Assembly: GCA_900317835.1 (NCBI GenBank)
Contig: ONIL01000013.1
Location: 1-64,000, forward strand
Direction of reading: 5' to 3'
DNA length: 64,000 bases
Source: an uncultured Prevotellaceae bacterium
GTDB lineage: Bacteria; Bacteroidota; Bacteroidia; Bacteroidales; Muribaculaceae
Part shown: one piece after another, positions 53,999-62,212 of the stretch
Numbering within the stretch: the first letter of the stretch is position 1
Layout: every line of letters begins with the position of its first letter
Notes under the pieces: model-generated
The model's database searches: none
What the model was told of the DNA's origin: nothing
Seen by the model: the letters and a program-made list of their open reading frames with translations, nothing else
Translations under genes and position numbers: made by a program

Positions 53999-55471
53999 AT
54001 GAAAACCGATGAGCGACTGCAAAACTTCAATCACACAGGAGGCGCCAACCGCGAGGATCCTCGCGTAAAACAATTGGCCGTGGACGTGCTGCGGTGGCTG
54101 CCCTATGACCCTAACGATGATCAGATGCTGGTCATTGTGGCGTTGGCCCATTTCTTATTGTATGCGCCCGAACGTTCGGTGTTCATTCTGGGTGGTTATG
54201 CCGGAACGGGTAAGACTTCGCTCACGGGAGCCATTGTCAAGGCGCTGCACCAGCAAGGAAGGAAATCGGTGCTGATGGCTCCGACAGGCCGTGCAGCCCA
54301 CATCTTTGCCGACTATTCAGGCCATACGGCCTACACCATCCACCGCAAGATCTATCGCCAGCAGGGCTACGGCATCGATAGCTTTGGACTCGCTGAGAAC
54401 AAACACACCGACACGGTGTTTATCGTCGATGAGGCATCAATGATCAGCAATGCAAGTGATGGTTCCATCTTCGGTAGCGGCCGGTTGCTTGAGGACCTCA
54501 TCGCATACGTCTATAATGGTCTGGGGTGCAAGTTGGTACTCATGGGTGATAATGCGCAGTTGCCACCTGTCGGACAATTAGTTAGCCCTGCCTTGGATGA
54601 TGAGATACTGCGTTCGATGGGATTGACAACCTACGGAGTGTTCCTGCGTCAGATTGCCCGCCAAGCCGAGGAAAGCGGTATCCTTCACAATGCCACACTG
54701 CTGCGTCAGGCCATGGAAGACGGCACGCTTGGACGGCCCCGTTTTGACCTTGACGGCATGGAAGATATCGCCGCCGTGTCAAGCGAGTTCCTTCTCGAGA
54801 CAATCGGCGACTGTTATGACCGCGACGGCATGGGAGAGACCATCATCGTGACCCGCAGTAACAAACGCGCCACATTATTTAATATGGGCGTGCGCAACAG
54901 TATCCTCTACCGCGAGGACCTGCTTGTGAATGACGACATGCTGCTAGTGGCCAAGAACAACTATTACTGGGCGCGCGAATATGAGCAAATGGACTTCATT
55001 GCCAATGGCGACGTGTGCCGTATCAAGCGCGTATGGGGCGAAATCGAGCACCGCTACGGGCTGCGCTTTGCCGACGTCACCATCGAGTTTCCCGACCATG
55101 ACGGTATCGAAATGGATTGCAAGATTGTGATTGATTGTCTGTTGAGCGACACACCCGCACTTGACCGCGAGCAGAGTGACAGACTGTTCAACGAGGTATT
55201 TAACGAACTCACGGGCGACAAGCGGGAACGCTATAAGGCCATGAAGGAGCATCCTTACTTCAACGCGCTGCAAGTGAAGTTTGCCTATGCCGTGACGTGT
55301 CACAAGGCACAGGGCGGCCAGTGGCGCAACGTGTTTATCGACATGGGGGGCATCATGCCCGACGCGATGCAATCGATGGACTTCTACCGATGGCTCTACA
55401 CTGCCATGACACGTGCCCGAAACCGCGTCTATCTTATCAACTGGGTCAATGACCCCGAAAACCGTGATTGA
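53999..55471 (+). CDS. RecD-like ATP-dependent helicase
   Basis: About 490 residues from the ATG at 53999 (MKTDERLQNF). I reject the upstream ATG at 53927 because that stretch overlaps the tRNA-Ser promoter and reads unlike the family. Superfamily 1B helicase: Walker A GYAGTGKT at 66-73, PTGRAAH, Walker B FIVDEASMIS, GDNAQLPPV and a UvrD_C_2-like end (TCHKAQGGQWRNVFID; YTAMTRARNRVYLI). RecB and RecC are absent nearby, so it acts alone. A -7 word TAAATTTG (53986-53993) ends only five bases before the ATG, suggesting little or no leader. Confidence 0.9.
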   Translation: MKTDERLQNFNHTGGANREDPRVKQLAVDVLRWLPYDPNDDQMLVIVALAHFLLYAPERSVFILGGYAGTGKTSLTGAIVKALHQQGRKSVLMAPTGRAAHIFADYSGHTAYTIHRKIYRQQGYGIDSFGLAENKHTDTVFIVDEASMISNASDGSIFGSGRLLEDLIAYVYNGLGCKLVLMGDNAQLPPVGQLVSPALDDEILRSMGLTTYGVFLRQIARQAEESGILHNATLLRQAMEDGTLGRPRFDLDGMEDIAAVSSEFLLETIGDCYDRDGMGETIIVTRSNKRATLFNMGVRNSILYREDLLVNDDMLLVAKNNYYWAREYEQMDFIANGDVCRIKRVWGEIEHRYGLRFADVTIEFPDHDGIEMDCKIVIDCLLSDTPALDREQSDRLFNEVFNELTGDKRERYKAMKEHPYFNALQVKFAYAVTCHKAQGGQWRNVFIDMGGIMPDAMQSMDFYRWLYTAMTRARNRVYLINWVNDPENRD

Positions 55472-55516
55472 CAAACAAAAACTGATATCGTCATAGGGTA
55501 AATAAAAAACTTTTAC

Positions 55517-55524
55517 TACTTTTG
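55517..55524 (+). promoter_or_regulatory. -7 promoter word before endonuclease I
   Basis: TACTTTTG matches TAnnTTTG, 32 bases before the ATG. The -33 word is weak. Confidence 0.45.
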
Positions 55525-55556
55525 TTCGCCATTATTCATCTTTATATTTTCAGCCA

Positions 55557-57263
55557 ATGAAGTCAAACAGATTATATCGACTTGTCATCGCCCTCATGAC
55601 TGTGGGCGCTTGCCTGGGCGCCAGTGCCACCATACCACCTGGTTATTACAGTTCGCTCGACGGCAAGAGTGGTCAAGCATTGAAGAATGCCATTCATGAC
55701 TTGACGCTGCGCCACACCGTGCTGAGTTATTACAGTCTGTGGAACTATTTTCCCGAAACTGATTGTTATCCCGAAAACAAGAACAAGGTGTGGGACATGT
55801 ATAGCGACTACAATTACTACTTCGGCAACACAAGGGGCATGAATAGGGAGCACTCACTGCCCAAGAGTTGGTGGGCTCCCAGCGGAGAGAACGAGAATAC
55901 AGTACTCTATCCCAGCTACACCGACCTCATGCACCTCTACCCTGCCGACGCTGAGGCAAACACCGCCAAGTATTACTGGCCGTTGGGCGAGGTGTCATCG
56001 ATCACCTTCAACAACGGGGTGACCAAGGTGGGCACTCCCAAGACCGGCCAAGGTGGTGGTTGCAGCCAAGTGTTTGAGCCCGATAATCGTTACAAAGGTG
56101 ACTTCGCACGCACCTATTTCTATATGGCATGCACCTATCAGCACTACAACTGGCGGCATACCTACATGCTCACCAACAACAACTGGAAGACGCTCAACGA
56201 CTGGTCGGTCGACTTATTGTGCCGCTGGGCGCGCAACGACGCCGTCAGCGACAAGGAAGTGGCCCGCAATGACGCTGTGCAGAAGTGCCAGAACAACCGC
56301 AACCCTTTCATCGACATTCCTGAACTGTTTGAGTACATCTGGGGTAACCGCCAGGGTCAAGTATTCAACTTGAGCGAGGTGGGCATGACCAACGACACAA
56401 CAACCTATACCGGCGATCCCGAGCTCATCGCTCCCATCCAGGACACAGTGCTCGACTTTGGCGAGGTTGCTCTGGGCAAGTCGCTGGATTACATCCTTTT
56501 CGTTAAGGGCTATGCACTGAACAATCCATTGTCAGTACAGATCTATCGCTATGATTACGAGATGTTCAGTATTCCTGTTTCTTCGATAAGCCGCACCATG
56601 GCCAACAGCCCTGAGGGTTATCCCTTGAAGATTACCTACACTCCCACATCAATCGGTGAACACACGGCACGCCTGCTCATCTCGGACGGTGGCTTGGTCG
56701 GCAGCGTCGGAGTGGAATTGCGAGCCCGTTGCATGCCGGTGCCCACACTGACGCAACTGGTTGCCCTTCCCGCTACAGGCATCACAAGTACTGGCTATAC
56801 CGCCAATTGGAATGCCAGCAATGAGGAGGTGGACTACTATGTCATCACCCGCACTGTGTATAATCGGGAGACTGGCGACATCCGTACCGAAACCGCCAAC
56901 ACCGATAACGCCAGCACGACAAGTTATACCTTTAACGACCGCCAGCCTGGTGAAACGCACACCTACTATGTGCAGTCCTTCTGTCTGGGGTATATGAGCC
57001 CCCCGTCTAATGTCATTACCATCGATGCCAGTGGTGTTACAGGCGTCATGGCCAGCAAGCCGTTGCAGGTGCTGACGATGGACGGAGGCATCGTTATCAA
57101 GTGCAGTGAGAGCATGGGCAGTGCCAATATCTATAATATGGCCGGACAAGTCGTGCGACACATCGACAACTTGCAGAACGACATGATGATAGACTTGCCC
57201 CGTGGCATCTATCTGCTGACCACATCCTCCAGCCGCGAGGCTTGGAAGGTTATCGTGAATTAA
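55557..57263 (+). CDS. Secreted endonuclease I with Fn3 and T9SS-like tail
   Basis: 568 residues. Signal peptide 1-24; endonuclease I domain (about 27-290) with the metal-binding core NREHSLPKSWW (His99) and DLMHLYPAD (123-131), and NPFIDIPELFEYIWG at its end. A beta-sandwich (about 295-400), an Fn3 domain (about 405-485; GITSTGYTANWNASNEEVDYYVITR) and a T9SS-type sorting domain (IYNMAGQVVRHID; LPRGIYLLTTSSSREAWKVIVN) follow. It probably degrades extracellular DNA for nutrition or biofilm escape. No dockerin is present. Confidence 0.92.
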   Translation: MKSNRLYRLVIALMTVGACLGASATIPPGYYSSLDGKSGQALKNAIHDLTLRHTVLSYYSLWNYFPETDCYPENKNKVWDMYSDYNYYFGNTRGMNREHSLPKSWWAPSGENENTVLYPSYTDLMHLYPADAEANTAKYYWPLGEVSSITFNNGVTKVGTPKTGQGGGCSQVFEPDNRYKGDFARTYFYMACTYQHYNWRHTYMLTNNNWKTLNDWSVDLLCRWARNDAVSDKEVARNDAVQKCQNNRNPFIDIPELFEYIWGNRQGQVFNLSEVGMTNDTTTYTGDPELIAPIQDTVLDFGEVALGKSLDYILFVKGYALNNPLSVQIYRYDYEMFSIPVSSISRTMANSPEGYPLKITYTPTSIGEHTARLLISDGGLVGSVGVELRARCMPVPTLTQLVALPATGITSTGYTANWNASNEEVDYYVITRTVYNRETGDIRTETANTDNASTTSYTFNDRQPGETHTYYVQSFCLGYMSPPSNVITIDASGVTGVMASKPLQVLTMDGGIVIKCSESMGSANIYNMAGQVVRHIDNLQNDMMIDLPRGIYLLTTSSSREAWKVIVN

Positions 57264-57287
57264 ACCCAACAAGCACTATAACTAAAC

Positions 57288-57321
57288 CACAAGCGGTTGG
57301 CCAGATGGCCAACCGCTTGTG
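57288..57321. terminator. Bidirectional terminator between endonuclease I and the vor operon
   Basis: CACAAGCGGTTGGCC and its complement form a 15-base perfect stem with a four-base loop between converging genes. Confidence 0.9.
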
Positions 57322-57339
57322 ATATATAAGGGAATGAGA

Positions 57340-57879
57340 TTACTCCTTGATGAGACTGCCGCCTTCCTTCAGAGCCTCCTCGTTGAGGGGGATGAGGTGC
57401 CAGTGGCGCTCGGGAAGGGTCTTCTTCAAGGCCTTGAGCACGCTCTCGATGGTCACCATGGGGCGAACCTTGAGCATTGAACCCAAAACAATCATGTTGA
57501 AGGTCTTGGAGTTCTTCATCTCGATCGACTTCTCGGTAGCATCGATAGGATAAATCTTGATATCGGTGCGGGTGGGTTTCTTGTGGATGCCATAGGTGTC
57601 ATACATCAGGATGCCACCAGGCTTTACCTTGCTCTCGAACTTGTCGAGCGACTGCTGGTTGAGAACAACCACCACGTCATAGGTGTTGAGGACGGGAGAG
57701 CTGATGCGCTCATCGCTCACGATAACAGTCACGTTGGCGGTACCGCCACGCTGTTCAGGACCGTAAGAGGGGAGCCAGCAAACCTCCTTGTCTTCCATCA
57801 GACCAGAGTAGGCAAGGATCTTACCCATTGACAATACACCCTGTCCGCCGAATCCGGCAATAACTATTTCGTTAATCAT
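57340..57879 (-). CDS. 2-oxoacid:ferredoxin oxidoreductase, gamma subunit
   Basis: 179 residues of the POR gamma family; GFGGQGVLSMGKILAYSGL at 9-27 and SYGPEQRGGTANVTVIVSD are diagnostic. It forms part of the complex that oxidatively decarboxylates a 2-oxoacid to its CoA ester with ferredoxin reduction. It is the last of four genes, 15 bases after the beta gene. Confidence 0.92.
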   Translation of the reverse strand: MINEIVIAGFGGQGVLSMGKILAYSGLMEDKEVCWLPSYGPEQRGGTANVTVIVSDERISSPVLNTYDVVVVLNQQSLDKFESKVKPGGILMYDTYGIHKKPTRTDIKIYPIDATEKSIEMKNSKTFNMIVLGSMLKVRPMVTIESVLKALKKTLPERHWHLIPLNEEALKEGGSLIKE

Positions 57880-57894
57880 AGTGTCTTCTATATT

Positions 57895-58674
57895 TTAGCG
57901 TTGAATACCATCTTTCAAGTCCTTCAAGTCTCCCAGAGGATACTTGGCGAACATATTCTCTTCCATCCACTTGTTGGCCTTCTCAGGAGTGAGCTTCCAA
58001 CCGGTGTTGCAGGCGCTGACGATCTCGACTACCGAGGTGCCCTTGCAGTTGATGCTGTTCTCAAAGGCTTTCTTCAAAGCGGCTTTGGTCTTGCGGACGT
58101 TGGCAGCGGTGTGAACACTCTGACGGGTCACATAGCAGGTGCCGTCGAGTTGTGCCAGCAGCGGAGTGATGGCCAGGGGATAACCGTTGAGGTCCGGACG
58201 GCGGCCGTAGGGGCAGGTAGCGGTCTTCTGACCCAGCAGGGTCGTGGGAGCCATCTGGCCACCGGTCATACCGTAGATAGCGTTGTTGATGAAGATGATG
58301 ACGATGTTCTCACCACGGTTGCAAGCGTGAATCGACTCGCAGGTACCGATAGCCGAGAAGTCACCATCGCCCTGATAGGTAAACACGAGGTTCTCGGGCC
58401 ACAGGCGCTTTACAGCGGTAGCCAGTGCGGTAGCACGGCCGTGGGGAGCCTCTTCCCAGTCAACGTCGATGTAGTTGTAGGCAAATACTGCGCAACCAAC
58501 GGGCGAAACGCCGACGGTTTTCTCAGCAACACCCATTTCCTCGATGACCTGTGCAACGAGTTTGTGTACAACGCCATGGCTGCAACCAGGGCAGTAGTGC
58601 ATGTGAACCCTATTCAATAATTTAGGTTCTGAATAGACCTTATTCTCAGGTTTAATGATATCGTTAAGTTCCAT
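57895..58674 (-). CDS. 2-oxoacid:ferredoxin oxidoreductase, TPP-binding beta subunit
   Basis: 259 residues. The thiamine-diphosphate site is GDGDFSAIGTCESIHACNRGENIVIIFINNAIYGMTGGQMAPTT; the N-terminal HYCPGCSHG supplies conserved cysteines. In the VorABCD complex this subunit carries the catalytic cofactor. It starts seven bases after the alpha gene. Confidence 0.93.
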   Translation of the reverse strand: MELNDIIKPENKVYSEPKLLNRVHMHYCPGCSHGVVHKLVAQVIEEMGVAEKTVGVSPVGCAVFAYNYIDVDWEEAPHGRATALATAVKRLWPENLVFTYQGDGDFSAIGTCESIHACNRGENIVIIFINNAIYGMTGGQMAPTTLLGQKTATCPYGRRPDLNGYPLAITPLLAQLDGTCYVTRQSVHTAANVRKTKAALKKAFENSINCKGTSVVEIVSACNTGWKLTPEKANKWMEENMFAKYPLGDLKDLKDGIQR

Positions 58675-58681
58675 TGCGATC

Positions 58682-59767
58682 TTACTTGTTAATGAGTTTC
58701 TCTTTCAGTACGTTCAACAGCTCATCGGGAGTGGGCACGTTGCCACCGAAGCGGCCATAGTGCTCAACCGGCATCTTGCACTCAACGGCAAGTTTCACAT
58801 CCTCGACCATCTGGCCGGCGTTGAGCTCAACGCACAGGATGCCCTTAACGTTCTTAGCGGCCTCGCGCAGTTGCTTCTCGGGGAAGGGCCACAGAGTGAT
58901 GGGACGGAACATACCCACCTTGATACCCTCGGCGCGGGCCAGTTCCATCGTCTTCATGGCGACGCGGGCGGTGGTGCCGAAAGCGGTGATCAGGTAGTCG
59001 CAGTCCTCGACGTCAATGAGTTCGCAGCGGGTCTCGTTCTTCTCGATCTCGCGATAGCAAGCCTGGAAGCGCCAGTTGTTCTCCTCCATCTTGTCGTCAT
59101 CAAGCTCAAGGCTGGTAACGACATTGCTGGGACGCATGCCCTTGCGGCCATTCACGGCCCACGGGCACTGTTGGCGGATCTCATCGTCGGTGCGGCGCGG
59201 ACGCTGCTCGGGCAGGACAACCTTCTCCATGAGCTGACCGATGGTACCGTCAGCCAGGATCATCGATACGCAGCGATACTTGAAGGCCAGGTCAAAGCCC
59301 AGGGCGACCATGTCGGCCATCTCCTGAACACTGCTGGGAGCCAGCACGATCATGTGGTAGTCACCGTGGCCACCACCCTTACAAGCCTGGAAATAGTCGG
59401 CCTGTGAGGCGTGGATGGTACCCAGACCGGGGCCACCGCGCTGTACGTTAATCAGCAGGGCGGGAACCTCGCTGGCTGCGAGATAGGATACACCCTCCTG
59501 CATGAGGCTGAAACCTGGGCTGGAGGTTGAAGTGCAGACAGCCTTACCGGTCATGGCACCGCCATAAACCATGTTGATGGCAGCGACCTCGCTCTCGGCC
59601 TGCAACACAACCATACCTGTAGTTTCCCAAGGCATTTCTTCCTCGAGTTTCTCAAGCACCTCACTCTGCGGAGTGATCGGGTATCCGAAATATCCGTCGG
59701 CGCCGTAGCGGATCATCGCCATGGCGAGGGCTTCGTTACCCTTCATCAATGTTACTTTATCGTTCAT
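58682..59767 (-). CDS. 2-oxoacid:ferredoxin oxidoreductase, alpha subunit (VorB type)
   Basis: 361 residues; KGNEALAMAMIRYGADGYFGYPITPQSEVLE and TSTSSPGFSLMQEGVSYLAASEVP are typical of the alpha chain annotated as VorB in Bacteroidetes (3-methyl-2-oxobutanoate substrate), though 2-oxoglutarate enzymes are close relatives. It lies between the ferredoxin subunit and the TPP subunit. In fermenting Bacteroidales this complex usually serves branched-chain amino-acid metabolism and can run in reverse for synthesis. Confidence 0.9.
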   Translation of the reverse strand: MNDKVTLMKGNEALAMAMIRYGADGYFGYPITPQSEVLEKLEEEMPWETTGMVVLQAESEVAAINMVYGGAMTGKAVCTSTSSPGFSLMQEGVSYLAASEVPALLINVQRGGPGLGTIHASQADYFQACKGGGHGDYHMIVLAPSSVQEMADMVALGFDLAFKYRCVSMILADGTIGQLMEKVVLPEQRPRRTDDEIRQQCPWAVNGRKGMRPSNVVTSLELDDDKMEENNWRFQACYREIEKNETRCELIDVEDCDYLITAFGTTARVAMKTMELARAEGIKVGMFRPITLWPFPEKQLREAAKNVKGILCVELNAGQMVEDVKLAVECKMPVEHYGRFGGNVPTPDELLNVLKEKLINK

Positions 59768-59804
59768 ATCGTTCGACAGTAATTTAAATGGTTAGTCACT
59801 ATTG

Positions 59805-60032
59805 TTATTCCGACGCACGATAAACCTCGATGCAGGCATCGGGGCATACCATTGCACAACTCTGGCAACCGATACAAGCCTCAGGTTGCTCCATGTAAGC
59901 GAAATGATATCCGCGGTCATTGACCTCTTTCTCTTTGAGGTTCAGTACATTGCAGGGGCATGCCACTACACACAGCCGGCATCCCTTGCATCGTTCCGTA
60001 TTCACTACTACGGCTCCATGAAATTTTGCCAT
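59805..60032 (-). CDS. 4Fe-4S ferredoxin subunit of the oxidoreductase
   Basis: 75 residues with two full CxxCxxCxxxCP clusters: CKGCRLCVVACP and CIGCQSCAMVCP. It is the delta, electron-carrying subunit and the first gene of the operon, 37 bases before the alpha gene, behind a canonical promoter. Confidence 0.92.
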   Translation of the reverse strand: MAKFHGAVVVNTERCKGCRLCVVACPCNVLNLKEKEVNDRGYHFAYMEQPEACIGCQSCAMVCPDACIEVYRASE

Positions 60033-60337
60033 AAAAAAGAAATAGTTTAAAGGTTATAAAGTTTAAATTATCTTGTCCTGCAAAAATACTTCTTTTTGGG
60101 GATATAGCAAACAAAAAAGATTGAATATTTACCCAAATGTTGGGATTTTTCTCATCAGGCGGCTGCAACTCAATTGGATGGCATCAAAAGCGCCATAGAA
60201 ACAATCCTTGAATGAGAAGTAAAAATGGTGCCGAGACACTAATAGCAATTAATGGTTCTCAGGGACACCTAGCCAGATTAAAAACAGCAATCGGGTGAAC
60301 AGCGGCATGAGAAACCACGTCAATTGAGGATCATATT
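60033..60337. other. Intergenic region with the vor promoter
   Basis: 305 bases. The vor promoter lies at 60081-60111. The rest, after the stop of the internal-dockerin gene at 60338, shows no strong hairpin or gene. Confidence 0.5.
60081..60111 (-). promoter_or_regulatory. Promoter of the vor operon
   Basis: On the minus strand TTTG (60108-60111), a 19-base spacer and TATTTTTG (60081-60088), about 50 bases before the ferredoxin ATG. Confidence 0.75.
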
Positions 60338-62083
60338 TTAATAATTATCAGTCCAAATGCCTTGGGCGGCAGAACCGTAATAAGCCCCATCCCAATCTAT
60401 CATTACTCCCAACGTATAGTGATAGCCAGCCTGGACGCAGAAGTTATACTGCGACCCCTCAATCAAGGGGTTATCCATTGCGCTGAGCAGGGATGCTTGC
60501 TGCATGTCACTCGAGGCTCCATAACCGACTCCATTAATCACAAAATGATAGGGCACCATCAAGTCACCCGTTGAAGTTTCGACCCCATAGACCACACTGT
60601 ACAGACTCATTGTTGCCGAATAATTCCCGTCTTCGCCAAGTGACAGTTCATACCACACCTCGTTACCGTCCTTGTCAAGCACAACAGCCCAGAAGCCTTC
60701 ATCTCGTGGGTCAGGTTCATCTCCATTTTTGGCAAGAACCAAATAATCCATAGTACTATACATGATTTCTAATCCCTCTACCTTGTTTGAAGCGTCGATG
60801 TGTACCCAATAGTCCTCGTCAAGGCGCTCAAGACAGTAGGGATTCTCAACTTCTTGACCATCGATGTAAAGTCTAACCTCCCCTTGCCCTGTAGCTTCGA
60901 CGATAACATAATCGTCCTCTTCAGTGATGGAGATCTCGGGGCAATAATCGGGGGGAAGTCCAGGGCCTTCCCAATATACGGTAAACGCGGCATAAAGGTT
61001 TTTGTAGCCACGTGCTCGGGCAATCACTTCAATAGTGTGCTCTCCATAATCGCCTAGCCATAGACACCTATCTTCCAGCTCGGTTTCCTCACCATCAAGA
61101 TAGACGGTGAGAGTCACTTGCTCATCTCCGTCGTAGAAGATTTCAGCCCAGCCAGTATCGTAAAAATAAAGCACAATCTCACCCATCAGATCCTTGGGTG
61201 GGCCCATCAAGATAATGTCAATCACACTTGATATATCGGCCACATTGATTTCTCTATCTCTATTGACATCAAAGCGGGAGGAATGATTATCCTGGAAAAT
61301 GGCATCAATGATGGCGCTGACGTCTGTAATATTCACCTCGCCGTCACCGTTCACATCACCATCGATTGCCAATTTTGGCACCACACTGCATGAAATGTTC
61401 GCATCTTCGTCGGCTTTCGGGTCAAATGTTATGGTAACGTCATACCAGCCGTCTTCAGGCACCTGGGCAACGTAGTCGCAGTTAGGCCATGACTGCCCCC
61501 AGTCGTGATTGGCAACCACCTTAAACACGATAGGCTCGGCCTCCAGATACACACTCTTTTTAGTCAACACATAGAGTCCACCGGCATCCTCAATCATTTC
61601 GTTATCAGGGTTGTTGATATCCCAGTCGGTGCCGAAGAGGACAGTGGGCACCCCAGCAACCGTATAGACCATTGGGGGATCGATGAAGGCATCGCCATCG
61701 ATTTTAAAGCGGCCGTTGGCCAAGTCAAATGTGAATTCATATTCTTCTCCAGTTCCCGAGAATCGATAAGCACCGTGATCACCAGACTTTTGGGTAGTGG
61801 TCCAGGCTCCTAAATTCACTTCCTCGTCGCCGTCGGTGGGGCCATAACGGAAATCGTTATTAAAAGTCGCCCAATCGTTGCTCAGGCCATCGGCAAACAC
61901 AAACCATATCGTACCGTTGATCTCGCCCAAGATACTGTAAGTGCCATCACCGTTGTCGGTCATTTCGACTCCTTGTGCGGGATCCCAGTCTCCAAAAGGC
62001 GCATCGCCGACGATGTAGATTGCGGCATGGCAATAACAGACCATCATAACGGCCATTGCTGCAAAAGTAAAAATCCTTTTCAT
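60338..62083 (-). CDS. Secreted multi-domain protein with internal dockerin pair
   Basis: 581 residues from the ATG at 62083 (MKRIFTFAAM); the longer frame upstream covers the leader and is not protein-like. Signal peptide 1-20. Residues 21-130 (IYIVGDAPFGDWDPAQGVEMTDNGDGTYSI) and 135-235 resemble SusE/SusF-type starch-binding folds (inference). A dockerin pair sits at 240-296 (GDVNGDGEVNITDV; FDVNRDREINVADI), in the middle rather than at an end. Acidic beta-rich repeats with EDDYVIVEATGQGEVRLYIDG-like sequence fill 300-581. The function is unknown; carbohydrate binding is a guess from the N-terminus. Confidence 0.82.
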   Translation of the reverse strand: MKRIFTFAAMAVMMVCYCHAAIYIVGDAPFGDWDPAQGVEMTDNGDGTYSILGEINGTIWFVFADGLSNDWATFNNDFRYGPTDGDEEVNLGAWTTTQKSGDHGAYRFSGTGEEYEFTFDLANGRFKIDGDAFIDPPMVYTVAGVPTVLFGTDWDINNPDNEMIEDAGGLYVLTKKSVYLEAEPIVFKVVANHDWGQSWPNCDYVAQVPEDGWYDVTITFDPKADEDANISCSVVPKLAIDGDVNGDGEVNITDVSAIIDAIFQDNHSSRFDVNRDREINVADISSVIDIILMGPPKDLMGEIVLYFYDTGWAEIFYDGDEQVTLTVYLDGEETELEDRCLWLGDYGEHTIEVIARARGYKNLYAAFTVYWEGPGLPPDYCPEISITEEDDYVIVEATGQGEVRLYIDGQEVENPYCLERLDEDYWVHIDASNKVEGLEIMYSTMDYLVLAKNGDEPDPRDEGFWAVVLDKDGNEVWYELSLGEDGNYSATMSLYSVVYGVETSTGDLMVPYHFVINGVGYGASSDMQQASLLSAMDNPLIEGSQYNFCVQAGYHYTLGVMIDWDGAYYGSAAQGIWTDNY

Positions 62084-62121
62084 CCTGTAATCATTTAAGA
62101 TTAGTGTTATGCTTTTAAAAG

Positions 62122-62156
62122 TCAGGCGGCGAGGCCATTGTGGCCTCACCGCCTGA
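62122..62156 (-). terminator. Terminator of the membrane pyrophosphatase gene
   Basis: TCAGGCGG and CCGCCTGA enclose an inner GAGGCC/GGCCTC stem; on the minus strand CTTTTAAAA follows. Confidence 0.85.
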
Positions 62157-62212
62157 GGATTATTGACGGGGGCTCGCAAAAAGCCCTTAATGGGAGCAGT
62201 TCATTGGTGGAA

